Assembly (NCBI GenBank): GCA_963736425.1 | Contig: CAVTOX010000014.1 | Coordinates: 350,897-414,896 of the forward strand | DNA length: 64,000 bases | From: Prado023 sp963736425 | GTDB lineage: Bacteria; Actinomycetota; Actinomycetes; S36-B12; CAIYMF01 | Direction: 5' to 3' | Shown: positions 42,508 through 50,626 of the stretch, piece by piece | How the letters are laid out: every line of letters begins with the position of its first letter | Position numbering within the stretch: the stretch's first letter is position 1 | Program-made: the position numbers and the translations under genes | The notes under the pieces: model-generated | Database searches by the model: none | What the model was told of the DNA's origin: nothing | Seen by the model: only the letters and a program-made list of their open reading frames with translations

Positions 42508-44172
42508 ATGACCCCCGACGCCCTGGCAGCTCTCGTCTCGGCCTCCGTGACCGACCTGATCGAGGCCAACAAGCTGTGCCTGCCGAAGGGGTACCGGGTC
42601 AACGCCACGGTCGAGCGTCCGAAGAACCGTGAGCACGGCGACTACGCCACCAACATCGCGATGACCCTGGCCAAGCCCGCCCACACGCCCCCGCGGTTCA
42701 TCGGCGAGATGCTGGCCGCCCAGCTCTCGCTGAGCCCGGCGATCGCGCGCGCTGAGGTCGCCGGTCCGGGGTTCGTCAACATCACTCTCGAGGCCGCGAG
42801 CCAGGGCGAGGTCGCCTCACGGATCGTCATCGAGGGGGCCCACTACGGCCAGGGCACCTCCCAGCACGGCCGCTGGATCAACATCGAGTTCATCTCGGCC
42901 AACCCGACCGGCCCGATCCACCTGGGCCACACCCGCTGGGCCGCGGTCGGCGACGCTATCGCCCGGGTGCTGGCCGCGCAGGGCGCCGTCGTGACGCGCG
43001 AGTTCTACATCAACGACCGCGGCGTCCAGATGGAGCGCTTCGGCGAGTCGATCATGAACGCCGCACACGGGCGCCCGGCCCCCGAACAGGGCTACCACGG
43101 CGCCTACATCAAGGACATCGCCGCGCAGATCGTCGCCAACGACTCCGGCATCACGAAGCTGCCGGTCGATGAGCAGCAGGAGATGTTCCGCGAGCTGGGC
43201 TACCGCACCATGCTGGAGGCTCAGCAGGAGAGCCTCGCCCGCTTCGCCACGAACTTCGACGTCTGGTACTCCGAGCGGACCCTGCACGAGTCCGGCGCGG
43301 TCGAGCGCGCGTTCGCGCAGCTGCGCACGCAGGGCCACATGTACGAGGCCGACGGTGCGGTCTGGCTGCGCACCACCGACTTCGACGACGACAAGGACCG
43401 CGTCCTGGTCAAGGCCGACGGCGAGCTGACCTACTTCGCCTCCGACACCGCCTACTACGTGGACAAGCGAAACCGCGGCGCTGACCTGTGCATCTACCTG
43501 TTGGGCGCGGACCACCACGGGTACGTCAACCGGCTGCGTGCGGTGGCGGCGTGCGCCGGGGATGACCCGGACGTCAACATCGAGGTCCTGATCGGCCAGC
43601 TGGTCAAGATGGTCAAGGGCGGCGAGGAGGTCCGGCTGAGCAAGCGCGCGGGCAACATCATCACGATCGATGACCTTGTCGACGAGGTGGGCACCGACGC
43701 CGCGCGCTACTCCCTGATCCGCTACCCGGTGGACTCGCCGCTGGTGCTCGACGTCGACCTGCTGCTCAAGCGCACGAACGACAATCCGGTGTACTACGTC
43801 CAGTACGGCTCGGCCCGGATCGCCTCGGTGCTGCGCAACGCCGCTGAACTCGGCATCGACTGGCGCAACTCGCCGTTCGACCCCGCATTGCTCTCCAACG
43901 AGCGGGAGAACGACCTGCTCGGCGTCCTCGCCGAGTTCCCGCGCGTCGTGGCCAGCGCCGCCGAGCTCCGCGAGCCGCATCGGATCGCGCGCTACCTGGA
44001 GCGCCTGGCCACCGCCTACCACCGCTTCTACGACGTCTGTCGCGTCCTGCCTATGGGCGACGATCCCGTCGAGCCGCTGAACATCGCGAGGCTGTGGTTG
44101 TGCGCGGCCTCGCGGCAGGTACTGGTCAACGGACTGACCCTGCTGGGGGTCTCCGCACCCGAGCGGATGTAG
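42508..44172 (+). CDS. argS: Arginyl-tRNA synthetase
   Basis: A class I synthetase of 554 residues. The ArgRS-specific N-terminal domain is seen at PKNREHGDYATNIAM. The HIGH motif appears as HLGH at 138-141 in ANPTGPIHLGHTRWA. FYINDRGVQM and YFASDTAYYVDK follow, and the KMSKS counterpart is RLSKRAGN from about 376. The C-terminal anticodon-binding helices include LERLATAYHRFYD. Only the ATG at 42508 fits the family N-terminus; upstream codons belong to repeat DNA. Confidence 0.96.
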   Translation: MTPDALAALVSASVTDLIEANKLCLPKGYRVNATVERPKNREHGDYATNIAMTLAKPAHTPPRFIGEMLAAQLSLSPAIARAEVAGPGFVNITLEAASQGEVASRIVIEGAHYGQGTSQHGRWINIEFISANPTGPIHLGHTRWAAVGDAIARVLAAQGAVVTREFYINDRGVQMERFGESIMNAAHGRPAPEQGYHGAYIKDIAAQIVANDSGITKLPVDEQQEMFRELGYRTMLEAQQESLARFATNFDVWYSERTLHESGAVERAFAQLRTQGHMYEADGAVWLRTTDFDDDKDRVLVKADGELTYFASDTAYYVDKRNRGADLCIYLLGADHHGYVNRLRAVAACAGDDPDVNIEVLIGQLVKMVKGGEEVRLSKRAGNIITIDDLVDEVGTDAARYSLIRYPVDSPLVLDVDLLLKRTNDNPVYYVQYGSARIASVLRNAAELGIDWRNSPFDPALLSNERENDLLGVLAEFPRVVASAAELREPHRIARYLERLATAYHRFYDVCRVLPMGDDPVEPLNIARLWLCAASRQVLVNGLTLLGVSAPERM

Positions 44173-44175
44173 CTG

Positions 44176-45192
44176 GTGCCCGATCCGGGGCTGCCGTCCG
44201 ACGGCCCGCCCACGGCCGAGGGCCGAGCCTCCATTCCCGCGGTTCCTCCGGAGCCCGCCGACCGCGTTCGCGAGGAGGGCGGCTCACCGGCCCTGGTCCG
44301 CTGGACCGAGCGGATCGACGACCACGTCCCCGAGGCAGGCGACCACGTCGGGTTCTGGGTCTCGGTCTATGCCCGCTTCGCCCGGCACCGAGGCTCTGTC
44401 CTCGCCGGCGGGCTGGCGTTCTTCGCGCTGCTCTCCCTGGTGCCCGCCGTGCTGTCCCTGGGCGCAGTCGTGGCCATGTTCTTCGACCCGGCGCAGTTCG
44501 TGACCAGCGTCGAGGACGCGTTGTCCGTGAATCCGGAGCTGCTCGCGGCCCTCCAGCCGTTCCTCGACCAGATCGCTGCCCTCAGCCCGACCGGCCCCGG
44601 TTCACTGGGCATCGCCGGGTTCGTCGGCTTCGCGCTGTCGCTCTATGCGGCCAGCCGCTTCGTGTACGTCGGTCGCCAGGTCCTCGACATCGCGTTCGAG
44701 CTCGAGCCGCAGCATCCCAGCATGCTCGGCCGAGCGATCGCGGTCCTGATCACACTGGTGGCCGAGGTTCTCCTCATTGCGCTGGTGCTGGCGCTGACCC
44801 TGATCCCGCGGGTGCTCGATGCCCTGAGCATCGGCGAGTCCGTGAGCGCGAGCCTGCGCCTCGTGCGCCTTCCACTGGCGATCCTCGTCGTGTACCTGAT
44901 GCTCACCGCGGCCATGCGCTACGGCATCCGTGCGCGACGAGCGGTGCGCTGGCTGAACCTCGGCGCGGCGCTGGGCACCCTGCTGATCGTTCTTGGGACG
45001 GTCGGATTGGGCTGGTACCTGTCGGTGTCCTCGACCTACTCCCAGATCGTGGCGGTCCTCGGCGGCGTCATCGCCCTGGAGATCTGGCTGTACCTCATCG
45101 GACTGGCAATCGTGGGCTCTGCGGAGATCGAGGGGATGCGCCTCGGCTTCCGTCGTCGCGACCTCGTGCGCAGCTCGCCCACCCACACCTGA
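44176..45192 (+). CDS. YihY/virulence factor BrkB family membrane protein
   Basis: 338 residues with an acidic/Pro-rich cytoplasmic N-terminus and about six membrane helices. LAGGLAFFALLSLVPAVLSLGAVV carries the YihY/BrkB signature (A..laff.llSl.P), and the last helices hold IVAVLGGVIALEIWLYLIGLA. It starts with a GTG three bases after the argS stop, so it is very probably co-transcribed. Family function is unresolved; older names as ribonuclease BN are wrong. Confidence 0.85.
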   Translation: MPDPGLPSDGPPTAEGRASIPAVPPEPADRVREEGGSPALVRWTERIDDHVPEAGDHVGFWVSVYARFARHRGSVLAGGLAFFALLSLVPAVLSLGAVVAMFFDPAQFVTSVEDALSVNPELLAALQPFLDQIAALSPTGPGSLGIAGFVGFALSLYAASRFVYVGRQVLDIAFELEPQHPSMLGRAIAVLITLVAEVLLIALVLALTLIPRVLDALSIGESVSASLRLVRLPLAILVVYLMLTAAMRYGIRARRAVRWLNLGAALGTLLIVLGTVGLGWYLSVSSTYSQIVAVLGGVIALEIWLYLIGLAIVGSAEIEGMRLGFRRRDLVRSSPTHT

Positions 45193-45388
45193 TCGCCAGC
45201 CCCTCCCGCGGGCAGCTCTCCAGGGTCGCCGAATGAGGGTCGCTGCCGCCAATCCCGTCGCCATCTCGCGCGCACCCTGGATCCGCCGGACTTCGCGGGG
45301 ATACGGATATCCGGCGCAGATCCTGCGGGGTCGCCGCGTGGGGACGCGAGGCTTGTTCGAGCCCGCTGCCGGCGATGGGAGTTCGCCC

Positions 45389-45394
45389 TAGGAT
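45389..45394 (+). promoter_or_regulatory. -10 element, probable leaderless promoter of lysA
   Basis: TAGGAT 6 nt before the ATG at 45401. It decides between this and the later in-frame ATGs. Confidence 0.45.
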
Positions 45395-45400
45395 CGCGCC

Positions 45401-46831
45401 ATGCGCGCCCACCCCGCTGGCCCGATGCACGGCGACTACGCCCAGGCAGCCTCAATCCCGAGCGTCCCCGACTCCAGCCTCATGGCCCGGATCGACCCGC
45501 AGATCTGGCCGGCGACGGCCCGCCGCGACGCCGCCGGGACGCTCATGATCGGCGGGATCTCCGTCCGGGACCTCGCCGCAACGCACGGCACCCCGGCACT
45601 GGTCCTTGACGAGGCGGACTTCCGGGCGCGCGCTGCCGCCTTCCAGTCGGCCTACACCGACCGCGATGTTCCGGGTTCCGTGTCCTTCGCGGGCAAGGCC
45701 TTCCTGAGTGCCACCACGGTGCGCTGGCTGGCTGAGGAGGGCCTCGGCCTGGACGTGTGCACCGGTGGCGAGCTGGCGCTGGCATGCGCCGCAGGGTTCC
45801 CCGTTGAGCGGATCAGCCTGCATGGGAACAACAAGTCGCAGGCCGAGCTGCGCGCGGGGCTCGCCGCGGGGGTCGGCCGCTACGTGATCGACTCGTTCGA
45901 CGAGATCGATCGTCTGGCCGACCTCGCCGCAGACGCAGGTGTCGTGGCCGACGTCCTCATCCGGGTCACCACCGGCGTTGAGGCGCACACCCACGAGTTC
46001 ATCGCCACCGCCCACGAGGACCAGAAGTTCGGTCTTTCCCTGACTTCCGGTGCCGCGCGGGATGCGGTTCTCGCGATAGGCGAGCGTCCCGAGCTGCGGC
46101 TCGTCGGCATCCACTCGCACATCGGCTCGCAGATCTTCAGCACATCCGGCTTCGAGGTGGCCGCGCACCGCGTGGTCGGCTTCATCGCCGACCTTCTCGG
46201 CCGTGATGGCGTCTCCGTCGCCGAGCTCAACCTCGGGGGTGGCATGGGCATCGCCTACCTGCCGACGGACGACCCGGTCGCCCCGGTCGGAATGGCGGAG
46301 GCGCTGCGCGTCATCGTCGCGGGAGAGTGCGCCCGGCGCGGGATCGACGTGCCGCTGATCTCCGTCGAGCCCGGCCGCGCGATCGTCGGCCCCAGCATGG
46401 TCACCCTCTACGAAGTGGGCACCATCAAGCACGTCGAGTACCGGACGGGGGCTTGGCGCACCTATGTCTCGGTCGACGGCGGCATGAGCGACAACATCCG
46501 TACGGCCCTCTACGATGCCGACTACACCGTCGCCCTCGCCTCGCGTACCTCCTCGGCCCCCGCGATGCTGACCCGGGTGGTCGGCAAGCACTGCGAGTCG
46601 GGGGACATCGTGGTGCGCGACGCCTGGCTGCCCTCAGATCTCGAGCGCGGCGACCTGCTGGCCGTCGCCTCCACAGGCGCGTACTGCCGGGCCATGGCCT
46701 CGAACTACAACATGGTGGCGCGCCCGCCGGTGGTGTCCGTGCGTGGCGGCGTGGACCGCATCGTGCTGCGCAGGGAGACCGAGGCGGACCTGTTCGCCCT
46801 CGACGCCGGGCTTGCCGACGCGCCGTCCTGA
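45401..46831 (+). CDS. lysA: Diaminopimelate decarboxylase
   Basis: A fold-type III PLP enzyme of 476 residues making lysine from meso-diaminopimelate. The PLP lysine is Lys99 in SFAGKAFL. LHGNNKS, GIHSHIGSQIF and LNLGGGMGIAY bind cofactor phosphate, and GKHCESGD (Cys near 398) is the substrate-contacting motif from the partner subunit. The start is supported by the adjacent -10 box. It opens the lysine/threonine cluster lysA-hom-thrC-thrB. Confidence 0.96.
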   Translation: MRAHPAGPMHGDYAQAASIPSVPDSSLMARIDPQIWPATARRDAAGTLMIGGISVRDLAATHGTPALVLDEADFRARAAAFQSAYTDRDVPGSVSFAGKAFLSATTVRWLAEEGLGLDVCTGGELALACAAGFPVERISLHGNNKSQAELRAGLAAGVGRYVIDSFDEIDRLADLAADAGVVADVLIRVTTGVEAHTHEFIATAHEDQKFGLSLTSGAARDAVLAIGERPELRLVGIHSHIGSQIFSTSGFEVAAHRVVGFIADLLGRDGVSVAELNLGGGMGIAYLPTDDPVAPVGMAEALRVIVAGECARRGIDVPLISVEPGRAIVGPSMVTLYEVGTIKHVEYRTGAWRTYVSVDGGMSDNIRTALYDADYTVALASRTSSAPAMLTRVVGKHCESGDIVVRDAWLPSDLERGDLLAVASTGAYCRAMASNYNMVARPPVVSVRGGVDRIVLRRETEADLFALDAGLADAPS

Positions 46832-46998
46832 GTCGGGCCGACCGGGGCAGACGATTGCGCCCGACAGGGCGAGGAAGGCGAGACCGGCGCGCGTTCATCG
46901 GCGCGCGAGCGGAACCGGCGCCCGTGAGAGAATCGTGGCCGCGTCCAGCCGCGCATTCCTGCGGTGGACCTGTCCCGAACCGTCCAAGGAGTCCCGTC

Positions 46999-48303
46999 AT
47001 GGCACCGCCCCCCGAGAAGTTGTCCGTCGTCGTGCTCGGCGGCGGGACCGTGGGAGCCCAGGTGGTGCGGCTGCTCGAGGAGCAGGCCGACCACCTCGAG
47101 GCCCGCGTGGGGGCCCGACTGGTCGTGACCGGCGTCGGAGTTCGCGACGCGTCGCGTGAGCGCCCGGGGATCCGTCCCGAGCTCCTCAGCGACGACCTCC
47201 CGGCGCTGCTGGACACCGATCCCGATCTCGTTGTGGAGCTCATGGGCGGCATCGAGCCGGCCAAGGAGCTGATCCTACGGGCGCTCAAGGGCGGGGCATC
47301 AGTGGTGACTGCCAACAAGGCGCTGATCGCCACGGAGGGTGCAGCCCTGCACGCCGCTGCCGAGGAGGCGGGCGTCGACCTGTCCTATGAGGCCGCGGTG
47401 GCCGGGGCGATCCCGCTGCTGCGCCCCATGCGCGAGTCGCTGGCCGGCGACCGCATCCGCCGCGTCCTGGGCATCGTGAACGGCACCACCAACTACATCC
47501 TGTCGCAGATGGACTCCACGGGAGCCTCGTTCTCCGATGCCCTGGCCGAGGCCCAGTCCCTTGGGTACGCCGAGGCCGACCCCACTGCCGACGTCGAGGG
47601 CCTCGACGCAGCGGCGAAGGCCGCGATCCTCGCATCGATCGCCTTCCACACCCGCGTCACGCTCGCCGACGTCGACGTCCAGGGCATCTCCGCGGTCACG
47701 GCCGCGGACGTCGCGGCAGCCAAGGAGATGGGCTTCGACATCAAGCTCCTGGCCATCGCCGAGCTCATCGAGTCTGCCAGCGGCGCCGGGGTCAGTGTCC
47801 GCGTCCATCCCACGCTCGTGCCCACGACGCACCCGCTGGCCGGCGTGCGCGACGCGTTCAACGCCGTGTTCATCGAGGCTGACGCCGCAGGTCAGGTCAT
47901 GTTCTACGGCCGCGGAGCCGGTGGCGCCCCGACCGCCAGCGCGGTGCTCGGCGACATCGTGACCGCCGCGCGCAACCGGGTCACCGGGTCCACCGGTCCG
48001 GGGGAGTCCTCGTACGCCGAGCTCCCCGTCCTGCCGATGGGTGCAGCCACGACGGCCTACTTCGTGCACCTTCGGGTGCTCGACCGTACCGGTGTCCTGG
48101 CCGGGGTCGCCGGGGTGTTCGCCGAGCATGGCGCCAGCATCCGGAGCATGACCCAGAAGGGCGAGGGCGACCAGGCTGAGCTGCTGATCCTGACCCACCC
48201 GGGACGCGAGGCCGATCTTGCCGCGACCGTGGCGCAGCTGCGGGACCTGGACTCCGTCGACGAGGTTGTCGGGTTCATGCGGGTGATCGGGGCGGCGCAG
48301 TGA
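46999..48303 (+). CDS. hom: Homoserine dehydrogenase
   Basis: 434 residues: an NAD(P) domain with VVVLGGGTVGAQVVRLL, the catalytic region VTANKALIA, YEAAVAGAIPLL, GIVNGTTNYIL and EADPTADVEGLDAAAK, and a C-terminal ACT domain (about 350-430, LRVLDRTGVLAGVAGVFAEHG) for threonine feedback inhibition. AAGGAG-type Shine-Dalgarno at 46986-46991 supports the ATG. It overlaps thrC by four bases. Confidence 0.96.
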   Translation: MAPPPEKLSVVVLGGGTVGAQVVRLLEEQADHLEARVGARLVVTGVGVRDASRERPGIRPELLSDDLPALLDTDPDLVVELMGGIEPAKELILRALKGGASVVTANKALIATEGAALHAAAEEAGVDLSYEAAVAGAIPLLRPMRESLAGDRIRRVLGIVNGTTNYILSQMDSTGASFSDALAEAQSLGYAEADPTADVEGLDAAAKAAILASIAFHTRVTLADVDVQGISAVTAADVAAAKEMGFDIKLLAIAELIESASGAGVSVRVHPTLVPTTHPLAGVRDAFNAVFIEADAAGQVMFYGRGAGGAPTASAVLGDIVTAARNRVTGSTGPGESSYAELPVLPMGAATTAYFVHLRVLDRTGVLAGVAGVFAEHGASIRSMTQKGEGDQAELLILTHPGREADLAATVAQLRDLDSVDEVVGFMRVIGAAQ

Positions 48304-49406
48304 GCCCGGCGGGTTCGTCGGCCCCGGCGGGTGCGGCTGCTCGCGGCGCGAGTCCGTGGCGAGGTGTCATCACTGAGTACCGCGAGCGGATGTCACTTCC
48401 GGCGGGCGCCCCGGTCATCACGCTGTGCGAGGGCGGGACGCCCCTGGTCGAGTCCGGATGGCTCTCGGAGCTCACCGGCTGCCGGGTGCTGCTGAAGTTC
48501 GACGGCGGGAACCCCACAGGGTCGTTCAAGGACCGCGGAATGACCATGGCCATCTCGATGGCCGCCCATGAGGGCGCGCGCGCTGTCATCTGCGCCTCGA
48601 CAGGCAACACCTCGGCGTCGGCCGCGGCGTATGCCGCCAAGGCCGGTATGACGCCGGTTGTCCTCGTACCTGCAGGGAAGATCGCGATGGGCAAGCTCGC
48701 CCAGGCCGTGGCCCATGGCGCGCAGCTGCTGCAGCTCGACGGGAACTTCGACGACTGCCTCCGGCTTGCTCGCGAGCTCGCCGGCTCCTACCCCGTCGCG
48801 CTGGTGAACTCCGTCAACCCCGCCCGGATCGAGGGCCAGAAGAGTGCGGCGTTCGAGATCGTCGACACCCTGGCCGACGCCCCGGACATCCACGTGCTCC
48901 CGGTGGGCAACGCCGGCAACATCACCGCCTACTGGAAGGGCTACGGCGAGTACTCCCGCGACGGCCTGGCCACGCACACTCCACGGATGTGGGGCTTCCA
49001 GGCCGAGGGTGCGGCGCCGATCGTGCGCGGCGCCCCCGTTCCCAACCCGGAGACCATCGCCACCGCGATCCGGATCGGCAACCCGGCGTCGTGGGAGTTC
49101 GCCGTGGCCGCTCGGGACGAGTCCGGCGGGTTGATCGACATGGTCACCGACGACCAGATCCTCGAGGCGCACCTCGCCCTGGCTGCCCGGGACGGCCTGT
49201 ACTGCGAGCCGGCCTCGGCTGCCTCGGTGGCGGGCTTGATCGCGACGCAGGCCGCCGGTCAGGTGGACCCCGGCCAGACGATCGTGTGCACGCTGACGGG
49301 ACACGGCCTGAAGGACACCCAGTGGGCGCTGGCCAGGGCCACGGACCCGACAGTGATCCCGGTGGATGTCGCAGCGGCTGCCCGCGCACTGGGCCTGGAG
49401 GGCTGA
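48300..49406 (+). CDS. thrC: Threonine synthase
   Basis: A 368-residue PLP enzyme that converts O-phosphohomoserine to threonine. The PLP lysine is Lys77 in PTGSFKDRGM; ASTGNTSASAAAYAA and PVGNAGN bind the cofactor. The GTG start overlaps the hom stop (GTGA), and its own stop overlaps the thrB ATG, so the three genes are translationally coupled. It is the short actinobacterial type. Confidence 0.96.
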   Translation: MSPAGSSAPAGAAARGASPWRGVITEYRERMSLPAGAPVITLCEGGTPLVESGWLSELTGCRVLLKFDGGNPTGSFKDRGMTMAISMAAHEGARAVICASTGNTSASAAAYAAKAGMTPVVLVPAGKIAMGKLAQAVAHGAQLLQLDGNFDDCLRLARELAGSYPVALVNSVNPARIEGQKSAAFEIVDTLADAPDIHVLPVGNAGNITAYWKGYGEYSRDGLATHTPRMWGFQAEGAAPIVRGAPVPNPETIATAIRIGNPASWEFAVAARDESGGLIDMVTDDQILEAHLALAARDGLYCEPASAASVAGLIATQAAGQVDPGQTIVCTLTGHGLKDTQWALARATDPTVIPVDVAAAARALGLEG

Positions 49407-50386
49407 TGCCCGCCGACATGGGCGGCACCGGGGGAGGCGCAGAGGCGGGGTCAGCGGCAGGGGCGACGTCGACCGTGGTCGTCGAGGTGCCGGCCACGAG
49501 CGCCAACCTCGGCCCGGGCTTCGACTGCCTGGGTCTGGCCCTGAGCCTGACCGACCGGATCGAGGCCCGTTTCACCGAGGGCTCAACAGTCACCGTCGAA
49601 GTGGTCGGCGAGGGGGCGGGGCGCCTGCCCAGGGACGGCACCAACCTGGTGGCCAGGATCGTGCGCACCGGTCTCGCGGCGTTCGAGGAGTCCGGTGAGC
49701 TGGCGGCCCGCGGGCTGGGACTTCGCTGTGTGAACGCCGTCCCCCAGAGCCGCGGGATGGGCTCGTCGGCCGCTGCCATCGTCGGTGGGCTGGTCGTGGC
49801 CGCCCACCTCGCCGGTGTGGCCGACTCGGTCTCCGATGCGGAGATGATCGCGTTGGCCACCCGCCTGGAGGGCCACCCCGACAACGTGGCACCAGGGGTG
49901 CTCGGGGGGGCGACGATCGCCTGGATGCAGTCCGGCGAGATCGGTCCGGTCGGGCGGGCGACGCGGTTCGCCGTCCATCCAGGTATCGCGCCGGTCCTGG
50001 TCGTGCCTGCTGCCGAGGCGTCGACCGCCAGGGCCCGCGGGGCGCTCCCCGCGTCGGTGCCGCATGCTGATGCCGCGTTCAACGCCGGACGCTCCGCGTT
50101 GCTGGTCCACGCGCTGTCGACCGATCCGGACCTCCTCCTCGAGGCCACCGACGACCGGTTGCACCAGCAGCAGCGTCGTTCGGTCTACCCCTCGAGCGTG
50201 GACCTGGTGGAGCGGTTGCGCTCGTTGCAAGTCCCTGCTGCCATCTCGGGCGCTGGTCCGGCCGTGATCGCGTTCGCAATCGACGGCGATGGCGATCGGC
50301 TGGCGGCCCGGATCCTGCACCTGGTAGGCGATTCCGCCCGTGTGCTCTCGCTGCCGGTGTCCGACAGGGGCGTTCAGGCGCTGTAG
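49406..50386 (+). CDS. thrB: Homoserine kinase
   Basis: A GHMP-family kinase of 326 residues. Motif 1 is VPATSANLGPGFDCLGLAL, the ATP-binding loop is PQSRGMGSSAAAIVGG, and motif 3 is AISGAGPAVIAF. It phosphorylates homoserine for ThrC. The ATG overlaps the thrC stop. It is followed by about 240 bp without a gene before rho, which probably holds the rho promoter and leader; I see no clear box or hairpin there. Confidence 0.95.
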   Translation: MPADMGGTGGGAEAGSAAGATSTVVVEVPATSANLGPGFDCLGLALSLTDRIEARFTEGSTVTVEVVGEGAGRLPRDGTNLVARIVRTGLAAFEESGELAARGLGLRCVNAVPQSRGMGSSAAAIVGGLVVAAHLAGVADSVSDAEMIALATRLEGHPDNVAPGVLGGATIAWMQSGEIGPVGRATRFAVHPGIAPVLVVPAAEASTARARGALPASVPHADAAFNAGRSALLVHALSTDPDLLLEATDDRLHQQQRRSVYPSSVDLVERLRSLQVPAAISGAGPAVIAFAIDGDGDRLAARILHLVGDSARVLSLPVSDRGVQAL

Positions 50387-50626
50387 GTCGGCTCGACACC
50401 GGGCGCGGTTACGCGCACGTTGCTGTCACACGACCGGTCATCAGGGTGCTACCGTGTGTGCTGGATCAGCACGGTGCCACGAACGTAGGTGGCCGACCGG
50501 CACCGAGTACAGAACCTCACTCCTGACGCCTGAAGCACCTCCCCGCCGTCGCGATCCACTTCCACGGATATCTGTCGCCCGCGGCCCTCAGCCGCGCAGG
50601 CGACTCACCTCACCCATAGGAATCAC

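Noticed and set aside
45232..45390. A 52-codon open frame between the YihY/BrkB gene and lysA
   Set aside because: No ribosome site or promoter of its own, no recognisable similarity, and it ends in the lysA -10 box. Long open frames are expected by chance in DNA this rich in G+C.
50387..50626. A riboswitch or attenuator in the rho leader
   Set aside because: I could not find a convincing stem, leader peptide or motif in this stretch, only scattered weak -10-like boxes.
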